A stretch of 50,035 nucleotides of DNA. It comes from Streptomyces globisporus. GTDB taxonomy: Bacteria > Actinomycetota > Actinomycetes > Streptomycetales > Streptomycetaceae. The stretch covers positions 1 through 50,035 of the forward strand of contig NZ_QWFA01000052.1 of assembly GCF_003501885.1 (NCBI RefSeq). The letters run 5' to 3'. This document shows, one piece after another, positions 17,196 through 27,192 of the stretch; the stretch's first letter is position 1; every line of letters begins with the position of its first letter. A model generated the notes under the pieces. The model saw only the letters and a program-made list of their open reading frames with translations. It was not told where the DNA came from and made no database searches. Both the position numbers and the translations under genes were made by a program.

Positions 17196-18339
17196 TGACC
17201 GCCTTGCCCCAGCCCTGGACGACGGTCTCCTTGGCCTTCGCCTCCTGCTCCACGGTCGGCTCCTCGGGCACCCCGTCGACCTCGGGGATCGCGGCGAGGG
17301 CGGCCTTGTCGGCGGTGCCGTCCTCCTTCATCGCGTCGAGGAGCGCCGGGCGCGAGAAGCCCTTCAGCCAGATGTTCTGGCCCTCGGGGCTGTAGACGAA
17401 CTCCAGCCACAGACGGGCGGCGGCCGGGTGCGGGGCGTGCTTGTTGACGCCCTGGTTGTAGTAGCGGGAGTACAGCCCGTCGGCGGGCACCGCGACCTGC
17501 CAGTCGACGCCCTTGGGCTTCAGCTTCTCGCCGTAGCCCAGGTTGAGGTAGTCCCAGTCGATCGAGATCGGCGTCTCGCCCTGCTGGATGGTGGCGAGCG
17601 TGGACTTCGCTGGAACGAAGTTGCCCTTCTTCTTCAGCTCCTGGAAGAAGTCGAGCCCCGGCTGCGCGTCGTCGAGGGAGCCACCGCTCGCCAGGGAGGC
17701 GGCGACGACCGCCGCCAGCGCCGAACTGGACTCGGTCGGGTCGCCGTTGAGCGCGACCTTGTTCCGGTACTCGGGCTTGAGAAGGTCCTTGAACGTCTCC
17801 GGGCAGTTCTTCACCGCCTTGGCGTCACAGCCGATGGAGATGTAGCCGCCGTAGTTGTTCATGAACGAGGCGTCCGGCTGCTTCTGCGTGTCCGGGATGC
17901 CGTCCCAGCCCGCGACCCGGTACGGAGCGAGCAGGCCCTGCTTCTTGGCGTCCTGCATGTACGAGGCGCCGAGGTCCAGCGCGTCCACGGCCCGGGCCTG
18001 GCCCTTGCGCTTGGCCGCCGCGTTCAGCGCGCCCTGGCTGCTGCCGCCCGGGTCCTCGTTGTTGACCTCGATGGCGTACTTCTTCTCGAACGCCGCGATC
18101 ATCTCACCGTAGTTGGCCCAGTCCGGCGCGAGGGCGTAGACGTTGAGTTTGCCCTCCTTCTCCGCTGCCGCGACGAGCTTCTCCATACCGCCGAGATCCG
18201 CCGCCGACTCCGCCTTCGCCGCCTTGCTGTTCTGCCCGCCGACGTTGTCGGGTGCGGAGCCGCAGCCGGTGGCCACCAGGGCGGTGAGGCCGACGAGGGC
18301 CGCGGCGGTCAGGACGCGGCGGGGATGGTGTGCCTTCAC
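17191..18339 (-). CDS. ABC transporter substrate-binding lipoprotein
   Basis: This 382-residue solute-binding lipoprotein has a short leader ending in LVATGC (lipid Cys26). The mature part resembles family 1 binding proteins for iron, polyamines or 2-aminoethylphosphonate: GKLNVYALAPDWANYGEMI, DALDLGASYMQDAKKQGLL and ISIDWDYLNLGYGEK. GTG 18339 has AGGAG 7 nt upstream. It is the first gene of the importer operon, ending within the right arm of the long inverted repeat. Substrate assignment to phosphonates rests on operon context, not on pocket residues. Confidence 0.9.
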   Translation of the reverse strand: MKAHHPRRVLTAAALVGLTALVATGCGSAPDNVGGQNSKAAKAESAADLGGMEKLVAAAEKEGKLNVYALAPDWANYGEMIAAFEKKYAIEVNNEDPGGSSQGALNAAAKRKGQARAVDALDLGASYMQDAKKQGLLAPYRVAGWDGIPDTQKQPDASFMNNYGGYISIGCDAKAVKNCPETFKDLLKPEYRNKVALNGDPTESSSALAAVVAASLASGGSLDDAQPGLDFFQELKKKGNFVPAKSTLATIQQGETPISIDWDYLNLGYGEKLKPKGVDWQVAVPADGLYSRYYNQGVNKHAPHPAAARLWLEFVYSPEGQNIWLKGFSRPALLDAMKEDGTADKAALAAIPEVDGVPEEPTVEQEAKAKETVVQGWGKAVS

Positions 18340-18657
18340 GATGCGTACTCCTGGGTCTGCGGCAAGCCACCTGTATGGACAAGCCATCGTCAGTAAGCCA
18401 GCCGAAGCTAGCAGCCAGGCAACCGGCAGGTAAAGGTTTCCGGCAGGAAAAAGTGCAGGTCAGAAGCGTTATGAAGACGTAGGTTTACCTTCCCCCAAAC
18501 TGGTAAGACGCAGGGTTCGCACTTCGAGGGAAACGCTGATTGCGCGCAGTTTTGAAGATGCGGAACAGCTCGCGCGAATGACATGATCGCCCCGGGCCAT
18601 CCGCCCCCGCGCCACCCCGAAGCTCCATGACGCCCCATGACTCCCCCGAGGAGAGAC
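18340..18657. other. Divergent control region between importer operon and GntR gene
   Basis: No gene is seen. On the minus strand TTTACC, 18 nt, TAGCTT (about 18440 to 18409) could be a promoter for the binding-protein gene. CCTGCCGG occurs twice in direct orientation on that strand, at about 18423-18450. A GntR/HutC-like operator candidate lies at 18372-18381. The plus-strand promoter for the regulator was not resolved. Confidence 0.4.
18372..18381. promoter_or_regulatory. Candidate operator for the adjacent GntR-UTRA regulator
   Basis: TGTATGGACA matches the HutC-subfamily core GTMTAKAC at seven of eight positions. It lies 33 nt upstream of the binding-protein start, where repression would block the importer operon. 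The assignment rests on motif and position only. Confidence 0.4.
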
Positions 18658-19398
18658 GTGACCCGACGGCACCAGCAGATCGCCGAGGAGCTGCGCCGCG
18701 CCATCGCCGACGGCACCCACCCCGTGGGCTCCGAGCTGCCGTCCGAGTCCGAACTCGCCCTGGCCCACGGGGTGTCCAGGGGCACCCTCCGCCAGGCCTT
18801 CGGCACCCTCCAGTCGGAGGGCCTGATCGGCTCCCGGCAGGGCGCCCGCCGGACGGTCCTGTCCACCACGCCCAGCCAGAGCTTCACCGAGCTGCGCAGC
18901 TTCGCCCAGTGGGCCAGGGCGGGCGACCGCACCCCCGGCGGCCTGGTGCTCCGATCGCACCGCGCGAAGGCGACCGAGGCGCAGGCCGCCCAACTCCAGG
19001 TCGTACCGGGCGAGATGGTGCTGAACGTCCTGCGCCTGCGCACCCTGGACGGCGAACCGGCCCTCCTGGAACGCACGGTGTACGCCGGGTGGGCGGCGGC
19101 GGCCGTCGAAGCACTGCCGGACGACTGCGAGTCGGTCACCCAGAGTCTGTACGACACGGCCGGCGTGGTCATGAGCCACGGCGAACACCACCTGGACGCG
19201 GTCGCCGCGGGCACCACCGACGCCCGCGAGCTGGGCGTACGACGCGGCTCCCCGCTGCTGAGGGTGCGCCGCACGACGACGACGTCCGAGGGCCGCCCGG
19301 TCGAGACGTCGGACGACCGCTACCGCCCCGGCTCGGTCGTCTTCACCGTACGCAACTCGGTGCAGGCCAACCCGTTGGTCCGCACGGCGGCGGACTGA
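18658..19398 (+). CDS. GntR family regulator with UTRA domain
   Basis: The 246-residue protein has an N-terminal winged helix-turn-helix (QQIAEELRRAIADGTHPVGS and SRGTLRQAFGTLQSEGLI) and a C-terminal UTRA effector domain (AAQLQVVPGEMVLNVLRLR, ending DDRYRPGSVVFTV). It therefore belongs to the HutC/PhnF-like branch, whose members typically repress import or catabolic operons until a ligand binds. GTG 18658 has GAGGAGAG directly upstream. It is divergent from the ABC importer and likely represses it; the ligand is probably the transported compound or a product of it. Confidence 0.9.
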   Translation: MTRRHQQIAEELRRAIADGTHPVGSELPSESELALAHGVSRGTLRQAFGTLQSEGLIGSRQGARRTVLSTTPSQSFTELRSFAQWARAGDRTPGGLVLRSHRAKATEAQAAQLQVVPGEMVLNVLRLRTLDGEPALLERTVYAGWAAAAVEALPDDCESVTQSLYDTAGVVMSHGEHHLDAVAAGTTDARELGVRRGSPLLRVRRTTTTSEGRPVETSDDRYRPGSVVFTVRNSVQANPLVRTAAD

Positions 19399-19527
19399 CG
19401 GCCGGACGGCGCGCACCGAGCCGCGTACGACGAAGTCCCCGGGTCCCGCCGAAGCAGCCACCCCCGCTCGGCCTCCCCCAGAGCAGCCCACCCAGGAACA
19501 GCCACTCCCAGGAACAGCGAGCCCCGC

Positions 19528-20097
19528 ATGCCCCCGCTCCCCCGCCCCGCCGCCCTGCTGTGCGACATGGACGGCACCCTCGTCGACACCGAGCACGCCT
19601 GGCTGGATACCGTCGCCGGATTCCTGCGGACGCAGGGCTCCCCGGCCGACGCGGGCACCCTCGCCCCGTTCGCGGGCGCCGCACTGGCCGACGCGGCCGA
19701 CCGCCTCGTACGCGACGGCCTCACCGCGCTGTCCCCGGCGGAGACCGTTGCGCGGCTCGACCGGGAGTTCACGGCACGGGTGGCGGCCGGGGTGGCCGTC
19801 CAGCCGGGCGCGCTCCGGCTCCTGGACCGGGCGCGCGCGCTGGGCGTACCGACGGCCCTGGTGACCGCGTCGGAGCGGCACGTGGCCGATCTGGTGCTGG
19901 ACACGCTGGGCCGGCACCGCTTCGACGCGTCGGTCGCCTCGGGCGAGACGACGCGCGGGAAGCCGCACCCCGACCCGTACCTGGCCGCGGGGTGCCGCCT
20001 GCTCGCGGTGCCGTCGGTCCCCGGCATCGAACCGGGCCCGCGCACGGTCCTGGTCGCGTCCTTGACGGAGGCGGACCTGGCGGACACGGCGCGCTGA
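19528..20097 (+). CDS. HAD family hydrolase with an internal deletion
   Basis: This 189-residue beta-phosphoglucomutase/phosphonatase-like HAD protein has motif I DMDGTLVDTEH (Asp13 and Asp15), motif II in LVTASERHV, and the Lys in TTRGKPHPDPYL. In family members that segment is followed by about 30 residues including the acidic motif VEDSPxG and then EAAGCR. Here PDPYL joins directly to AAGCRLLAVPSV, so motif IV and its magnesium-binding acidic pair are missing in frame. The shortened length agrees. It is probably inactive. A location 130 nt after the GntR gene suggests it once served the same pathway. Confidence 0.8.
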   Translation: MPPLPRPAALLCDMDGTLVDTEHAWLDTVAGFLRTQGSPADAGTLAPFAGAALADAADRLVRDGLTALSPAETVARLDREFTARVAAGVAVQPGALRLLDRARALGVPTALVTASERHVADLVLDTLGRHRFDASVASGETTRGKPHPDPYLAAGCRLLAVPSVPGIEPGPRTVLVASLTEADLADTAR

Positions 20098-20316
20098 CCC
20101 GCCCGCCGCGCCGACCGGCCGTGCCGGCAAGAAAGGCGGCCCCACCCGGCGGGCCCGCGGAGGAGAGGCGCGCCCAGGTGGCCGACCTCAAACGGCAGCC
20201 GGTCCCGGGACCTCCAGATCCACGGCAGCGCCCGCCTGGCCCAGTCCCTCCGGGCCGCGCGACGTACGGGGGCGGGGAGGAGACGGGCTCGGCGGGCCCC
20301 TCGGACCGGGAGGGCC

Positions 20317-21510
20317 TCAGCCCTTCACGCACACCACCTGCTTGAGCTTGGCGACGACCTCGACCAGGTCCCGCTGCTGATCGATGACCTGCTCGATCGG
20401 CTTGTACGCACCCGGGATCTCGTCCACGACACCGGAGTCCTTACGGCACTCCACGCCCTGCGTCTGCTCCTCCAGGTCCTTGGTCGAGAAGCGCTTCTTC
20501 GCCGCGTTCCGGCTCATCCGGCGGCCCGCGCCGTGCGACGCCGAATTGAACGACTTCTCGTTGCCGAGGCCCTTCACGATGTACGAGCCGGTGCCCATGG
20601 ACCCCGGGATGATCCCGTAGTCGCCGGACCCCGCCCGGATCGCGCCCTTGCGGGTGACCAGCAGGTCCATCCCCTCGTACCGCTCCTCCGCCACGTAGTT
20701 GTGGTGGCAGGAGATGACCGGCTCGAAGGTCACCCGGGCCTTCTTGAACTCCTTGCGGACCACGTCCTGGAAGAGCCCCATCATGATCGCCCGGTTGAAC
20801 TTCGCGTACTCCTGCGCCCAGAAGAGGTCGTTGCGGTACGCCGCCATCTGCGGGGTGTCCGCGACGAACACCGCCAGGTCGCGGTCGATCAGCCCCTGGT
20901 TGTGCGGAAGCTTCTGTGCCTGGCCGATGTGGAAGTCGGCCAGTTCCTTGCCGATGTTCCGCGAACCGGAGTGCAGCATCAGCCAGACAGAACCGGTCTC
21001 ATCGAGACAGAACTCGATAAAGTGATTTCCCGCGCCGAGCGTTCCCATCTGCTTCGTGGCACGTTCCTGACGGAACTTGACCGCTTCCGCGATCCCCCCG
21101 AACCGCCCCCAGAAGTCGTCCCAGCCCGCCGTCGGGAACCCGTGCAGCCTGCCCGGGTCCACCGCGTCGCCGTGCATCCCCCGGCCGACCGGGATCGCCT
21201 GCTCGATCTTGGAGCGCAGCCGGGACAGGTCGCCGGGGAGATCGTTCGCGGTGAGGGACGTCTTGACGGCGGACATCCCGCAGCCGATGTCCACCCCGAC
21301 CGCGGCCGGGCACACCGCGCCCTGCATCGCGATCACCGAACCGACCGTCGCCCCCTTGCCGAAGTGGACGTCGGGCATGACGGCCAGACCCTTGATCCAC
21401 GGCAGCGTCGAGACGTTGCGCAGCTGCTGCATCGCCACGTCCTCGACCGACGCGGGGTCCGTCCACATCCGGATGGGAACCTTCGCCCCCGGTACCTCTA
21501 CGTACGACAT
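20317..21510 (-). CDS. rtcB: RNA-splicing ligase RtcB family protein
   Basis: RtcB joins RNA 2',3'-cyclic phosphate and 5'-OH ends in a GTP- and manganese-dependent reaction. The 397-residue product has the family motifs: MPDVHFGKGATVGSVI, VGVDIGCGMSA with metal-binding Asp and Cys, GAGNHFIE, HSGSRNIGK, ISCHHNYV, and the guanylylated-His segment SASHGAGRRMSR. The C-terminus VVAKLKQVVCVKG is typical. ATG 21510 has GAGGAG just before it. No archease or RtcA gene is adjacent. It may act in RNA repair or in reversing RNA damage. Confidence 0.95.
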   Translation of the reverse strand: MSYVEVPGAKVPIRMWTDPASVEDVAMQQLRNVSTLPWIKGLAVMPDVHFGKGATVGSVIAMQGAVCPAAVGVDIGCGMSAVKTSLTANDLPGDLSRLRSKIEQAIPVGRGMHGDAVDPGRLHGFPTAGWDDFWGRFGGIAEAVKFRQERATKQMGTLGAGNHFIEFCLDETGSVWLMLHSGSRNIGKELADFHIGQAQKLPHNQGLIDRDLAVFVADTPQMAAYRNDLFWAQEYAKFNRAIMMGLFQDVVRKEFKKARVTFEPVISCHHNYVAEERYEGMDLLVTRKGAIRAGSGDYGIIPGSMGTGSYIVKGLGNEKSFNSASHGAGRRMSRNAAKKRFSTKDLEEQTQGVECRKDSGVVDEIPGAYKPIEQVIDQQRDLVEVVAKLKQVVCVKG

Positions 21511-21673
21511 AACTCCTCGATTCCCCCGAAAAGACCGAAAGCGCAAAACCGGTGCCAAGGTCGGCAAACCCGTCGGCCGACCGGCATTCACAGCAGCGCG
21601 TGCGATACACATTGTGTCCATCGGCCGCCTTCGCGCGGCAACTCGTTTTCCGTACCGAAGGGAGCCTGGGACG

Positions 21674-22522
21674 GTGCGACACATGGCGTACGTACCCGGC
21701 GTCGCGCTTCTCGCAGCGCTCGTCGTCGGCTGCAGCGCCGGCGCCGACGGCAACGCGAACGGCGCCGACAGCAAGGCGGGCAGCCCGACGGTCACCCCCG
21801 CACCGCCGGGCAAGTACCTGACCCTGCCCGCCCCCTGCCGCGCCGTGCCGCGCTCCACGTTGAAGGATCTGCTGCCCGGCGCCGCGGAACTGCCCGCGGC
21901 CCAGCAGGACAAGGTGTTCCGGGGCTCGGCGGCCGTCACGTACGACACGGACCGCAAGGTCGGCTGCAGCTGGAAGTCCGACGCGCCGAACGCCACGCGG
22001 AGCCTCTCCATCGACTTCGAGCGCGTCGTCTCGTACGACCCCGCCGTCAGCGACGACGACCGCGCCGACACCGTGTACGCGAAGAAGGAGAAGGCCGCCG
22101 GTCTGTCCTCATCGGCGACCCCCGGGCCGCCCGAGGAGAAGGACAAGAAGGGCGAGGAGAGCGGGAAGGCGAAAGACCCGGCCGACGCCGACGCCACGGA
22201 TTCCGCCGGCCCCTCGCCCTCCGAAAGCAGCGACGAAAGCACCGACGGCACCCCCGGAAGCAGCAGCAGTCCGGAGGAAGCCCTCCCCTCGCGCGTCCTC
22301 GACAACCTCGGAGATGCCGCGTTCCTGCAGGATCTGCCCAAACAGGCAGATTCCACCGCACAGCGTCACACGGTGAGCGTGGTGTTCCGCACATCGAACG
22401 TGGTCGTGACCGTCCGGTACGCCGAGCAGCCGGCCCTCGTCACCCAGGTGCCCGACGGCAGGGAACTTCAGGAGAAGGCCCAGGCACTGGCCCGGAAGCT
22501 GGCCGAGGCGCTCAGCGAGTAG
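21674..22522 (+). CDS. DUF3558-like lipoprotein (first of a tandem pair)
   Basis: The 282-residue exported protein has a lipoprotein leader (AYVPGVALLAALVVGC), then TLPAPCRAVPRSTLKDLLPG, a Cys-containing pattern shared with the next gene, and VGCSWKS with a second Cys that may form a disulfide. A long acidic and Ser/Pro-rich linker (about residues 140-205) separates the last part, which holds VVFRTSNVVVTVRY. The function is unknown. GTG 21674 is chosen over ATG 21683 because it adds positive charge to the leader; the choice is not certain. Confidence 0.8.
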   Translation: MRHMAYVPGVALLAALVVGCSAGADGNANGADSKAGSPTVTPAPPGKYLTLPAPCRAVPRSTLKDLLPGAAELPAAQQDKVFRGSAAVTYDTDRKVGCSWKSDAPNATRSLSIDFERVVSYDPAVSDDDRADTVYAKKEKAAGLSSSATPGPPEEKDKKGEESGKAKDPADADATDSAGPSPSESSDESTDGTPGSSSSPEEALPSRVLDNLGDAAFLQDLPKQADSTAQRHTVSVVFRTSNVVVTVRYAEQPALVTQVPDGRELQEKAQALARKLAEALSE

Positions 22523-22716
22523 ACCCCTCCGACGGGCCCCCACCGGCCGGAATTCCGGTCTCCGGGGGCCATCGGCGGCGGCGCGGCACATCGGCCGCCC
22601 GTCGTACCGTGGCTGTCCGGAAGACGTACCGACCCGCTACCGAGCCCGCCCGTACACCGCACGAACCGAGACCTCCAGCACCGAGAGCTCCCCCGTGCCA
22701 TCCGAGTGAAGGAACC

Positions 22717-23577
22717 ATGCACCGATCTGCCCCGCGCCTGTCCCGCATCCTCGCCTGCGCCGCCGTACCGGTGATGCTCGTAGCCGTCGGCTGCTCGTCG
22801 GACTCCGGCTCCGACGGCAAGAAGAACGCGGGCTCCTCGTCGTCCGGCACGGCCAGCTCCAAGCCCTCGGAGCCCACCGTCGAGCCGGCGAAGTTCACCG
22901 ATCTGCCCGACCCGTGCACCTCGATCGGGAAGAAGACGATCGAGGATCTGGTGCCCGAGGCCAAGAAGAAGGGCGGCACGGCGGGCGGGTCCTCCGACCT
23001 GTCGGTCCGCGGCAGCTGCTCCTGGAACGGCCTGGACGACCAGGGCGTCAAGGGCTCGCAGTACCGCTGGATGGACGTCGGCTTCACCCGGTTCGACTCG
23101 GACCAGGCACTGGGCAGCGGCGCCAAGCGCGCCACCGAGGACTACGCGAAGCAGGTCACCAAGGCGAAGGCGTCCGAGGGCGCCGAGAAGGTCGCCGCGG
23201 AGCCCGCGGCGGGGATCGGCGAGGAGGCGACCCTCGTCACGTACGGCCTGAGCAAGACGGACGAGGACTTCGTGTACGCCACCGTCGTGGCGCGTACGGG
23301 CAACGTCGTCGTCACCCTGACGTACAACGGCGCGGGTTACGCCGGAGCGAAGACCCCCTCGTCCGGGGACATCGTCAAGGGCGCCCAGAAGGCGGCCAAG
23401 GAGGCGATCGCCGCGGTCGAGGAGTTCGCCGGCTCCGAGGACTCCTCCCCGGCGAAGGGCGGCTCCGAGGAGACCGAGAAGGGCACGGAGAAGGACACGA
23501 AGAAGGACCGGGCCGACGCGAAGGGTGACGCCGAGGGCGGGGCCAGCCCCAAGTCCAAGGCCACGCCCAAGTCGTGA
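22717..23577 (+). CDS. DUF3558 lipoprotein (second of a tandem pair)
   Basis: The 286-residue lipoprotein has the leader SRILACAAVPVMLVAVGC, then a Ser-rich linker, FTDLPDPCTSIGKKTIEDLV and the Cys-containing RGSCSWNGL segment that defines the DUF3558-like fold. A strand VVARTGNVVVTLTYNG corresponds to VVFRTSNVVVTVRY of the preceding gene, so the two are paralogues. The C-terminal 50 residues are a charged Lys/Glu/Asp tail. GAAGGA precedes ATG 22717. Role unknown; a strong terminator follows. Confidence 0.88.
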   Translation: MHRSAPRLSRILACAAVPVMLVAVGCSSDSGSDGKKNAGSSSSGTASSKPSEPTVEPAKFTDLPDPCTSIGKKTIEDLVPEAKKKGGTAGGSSDLSVRGSCSWNGLDDQGVKGSQYRWMDVGFTRFDSDQALGSGAKRATEDYAKQVTKAKASEGAEKVAAEPAAGIGEEATLVTYGLSKTDEDFVYATVVARTGNVVVTLTYNGAGYAGAKTPSSGDIVKGAQKAAKEAIAAVEEFAGSEDSSPAKGGSEETEKGTEKDTKKDRADAKGDAEGGASPKSKATPKS

Positions 23578-23624
23578 CCTGAGGGCCCCGCGGATCGCCA
23601 ATCCGCAGGTCCAGCACGCGCGTT

Positions 23625-23659
23625 GGAAAGCCCGGACCTCCTCGGAGGCCGGGCTTTCC
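23625..23659 (+). terminator. Terminator after the DUF3558 pair
   Basis: Arms 23625-23635 and 23649-23659 (GGAAAGCCCGG/CCGGGCTTTCC) are perfect, with extra pairing inside the loop and a short T run at the end. Confidence 0.8.
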
Positions 23660-23801
23660 CCCTCCCCGCGCAACGAAACTCGTACACATGTGCCAGGCTG
23701 TGCCATCGCTGGACGTGGGTCGTCCGGTTGAACGCCGAAGGTGAACAACGAAGCCGGGCACGGAAGTCGGTTCGGGTACGAGGTCGGGGAGGGGATCGCT
23801 G

Positions 23802-25208
<1,407 letters not shown>

Positions 25209-25234
25209 GGCACAGACGTACGACAACGGCGAAA

Positions 25235-25271
25235 GGGCCGCCGCCCGGGAGGGATTCCCGGGCGGCGGCCC
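25235..25271. terminator. Bidirectional terminator between DUF2637 gene and lysS
   Basis: Perfect 15-bp GC-rich arms (25235-25249 and 25257-25271) flank a 7-nt loop. AAA precedes the stem, which gives a T run on the minus strand for lysS. Confidence 0.85.
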
Positions 25272-25289
25272 TCCGTCATGGGCCGGGTG

Positions 25290-27056
25290 TTACGCGCCCA
25301 GCAGCCTGCGCACCCGGTCCGCCCCCACCGCGAGCAGCAGCGTGGGCAGGCGCGGGCCCGTGTCACGGCTGACGAGGAGGCGGTAGAGCAGCGCGAAGAA
25401 GGACCGTTGCGCGGCCTTCAGCTCGGGCGTCGGCTTGGCGTCCGGCTCCAGGCCGGCCAGCACCTTCGGCACGCCGTAGACGAGCGTGGTGAGGCCGTCC
25501 AGCGACCAGTGCGTGTCCAGGCCCTCCAGGAGGAGGCGCAGGGACTCACGGCCCTGGTCGTCGAGCGAGCCGAGGAGCTCCTTGTCGGGCTCGTCCCGGA
25601 CGATGGTGCGGGCCTCGGCCGGGACCTGGGTGGTGATCCAGTTCTCGGCCCGGTCGAGGCGCGGGCGCGCCTCGTCCAGCGAGGTCAGCGGGTTGTCCGG
25701 GTCGAGCTCGCTGAGGATGCGCAGCGACTGGTCCTCGGCGCCGGCGGTGATGTCGGTGACCGAGGCGAGCGTCCGGTACGGGAGCGGGCGCCGGGTGCTC
25801 GGAAGCTCCCCGGCGGCCGTGCGGACGGCCCGGGAGTACGCGGCGGCGGCGGCGGGCAGCACCGTGCCGTCGGCGACCTTGCGGCCCAGCGAGTCCCACT
25901 CGTCGTACAGCCGCTGGATCTCCTGGTCGAAGGCGATCTTGAACGACTGGTTGGGCTTGCGGCGGGCGTAGAGCCAGCGCAGCAGCGGCGCCTCCATGAT
26001 CTTCAGCGCGTCGGCCGGGGTGGGGACCCCGCCCTTGCTGCTGGACATCTTGGCCATGCCGGAGATGCCGACGAAGGCGTACATCGGCCCGATGGGCTGC
26101 ACGCCGTCGAAGACCTCGCGAACGATCTGGCCGCCGACGACGAAGGAGGAGCCGGGCGAGGAGTGGTCGACGCCGCTGGGCTCGAAGATCACGCCTTCGT
26201 AGGCCCAGCGCATCGGCCAGTCGACCTTCCAGACCAGCTTGCCGCGGTTGAACTCGCTGAGCCGGACCGTTTCGGCGAAGCCGCACGCCGAGCAGGTGTA
26301 GTTCAGCTCGGTGGTGTCGTCGTCGTAGGAGGTGACGACGGTGAGGTCCTTCTCGCAGTTGCCGCAGTAGGGCTTGTACGGGAAGTAGCCGGCGCTGTTG
26401 CCGCTGCCGTCGTCCTCGTCGGCGGCGCCGGAGCCCTCGGCGGCCTCCAGCTCGGCCTCGTCGACCTTCTTCTGCTGCTGCGGCTTCTTGCCGCCCTTGC
26501 CCTGGGCCGCCGGGTCCTTCTTGGTCCGGTAGCGGTCGAGGACGGCGTCGATGTCGGCGCGGTGCTTCATCGCGTGCAGGATCTGCTCGCGGTAGGTGCC
26601 GGCGGTGTACTGCTCCGTCTGGCTGATTCCGTCGTACTCGACGCCCAGCTCGTCCAGGGCCGCCGTCATGGCGGCCTTGAAGTGCTCGGCCCAGTTCGGG
26701 TACGCGGAGCCGGGCGGGGCGGGCACCGAGGTCAGCGGCTTGCCGATGTGCTCGGTCCAGGTCGCCTTGTCGACCCCCGGGATGCCCTCCGGGACCTTGC
26801 GGTAGCGGTCGTAGTCGTCCCAGGAGATCAGGTGGCGCACGGTGTACCCGCGGCGGCGGATCTCGTCGGCGACCAGGTGCGGCGTCATGACCTCGCGGAG
26901 GTTGCCCAGGTGGATCGGGCCCGAGGGCGAGAGGCCCGAGGCGACGACGACCGGTTTGCCAGGCGCACGACGCTCCGATTCGGCGATGACATCGTCCGCG
27001 AAGCGGGAGACCCAGTCGGTCTCGGTGCTGGTCTGACTCTCGGCCACGGTCGGCAC
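25290..27056 (-). CDS. lysS: Lysine--tRNA ligase, class I
   Basis: This 588-residue enzyme is the class I (archaeal-type) lysyl-tRNA synthetase. It has [18 protein letters not shown] as the HIGH equivalent, a zinc-ribbon insert with CGNC and CSAC pairs, and the KMSKS equivalent [10 protein letters not shown]. Between residues about 185 and 225 it carries a charged Lys/Gln then Glu/Asp-rich insert (KKPQQQKK), unusual in the family core. GTG 27056 is used; GTG 27047 has a better-spaced AAGGA and is a close alternative. It is divergent from argS. Whether the genome also has a class II enzyme cannot be seen here. Confidence 0.95.
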   Translation of the reverse strand: MPTVAESQTSTETDWVSRFADDVIAESERRAPGKPVVVASGLSPSGPIHLGNLREVMTPHLVADEIRRRGYTVRHLISWDDYDRYRKVPEGIPGVDKATWTEHIGKPLTSVPAPPGSAYPNWAEHFKAAMTAALDELGVEYDGISQTEQYTAGTYREQILHAMKHRADIDAVLDRYRTKKDPAAQGKGGKKPQQQKKVDEAELEAAEGSGAADEDDGSGNSAGYFPYKPYCGNCEKDLTVVTSYDDDTTELNYTCSACGFAETVRLSEFNRGKLVWKVDWPMRWAYEGVIFEPSGVDHSSPGSSFVVGGQIVREVFDGVQPIGPMYAFVGISGMAKMSSSKGGVPTPADALKIMEAPLLRWLYARRKPNQSFKIAFDQEIQRLYDEWDSLGRKVADGTVLPAAAAAYSRAVRTAAGELPSTRRPLPYRTLASVTDITAGAEDQSLRILSELDPDNPLTSLDEARPRLDRAENWITTQVPAEARTIVRDEPDKELLGSLDDQGRESLRLLLEGLDTHWSLDGLTTLVYGVPKVLAGLEPDAKPTPELKAAQRSFFALLYRLLVSRDTGPRLPTLLLAVGADRVRRLLGA

Positions 27057-27192
27057 GTCCTTCTCTCGTTCTGTCGGTCCCAGTGGGTTACCGACCATTC
27101 TCCCAGCTACCCCCCGCAGCGCGAAAACGGCTTTACACCCCGTGGGATACTGGACCGATCCCCTGTACCCCTACGGAAACGGCAGCCAGACC

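Noticed and set aside
20098..20316. Possible small gene between the HAD and rtcB genes
   Set aside because: The 219-nt stretch has no frame with a start, a ribosome site and consistent codon bias. It is probably only the 3' regions of two convergent genes.
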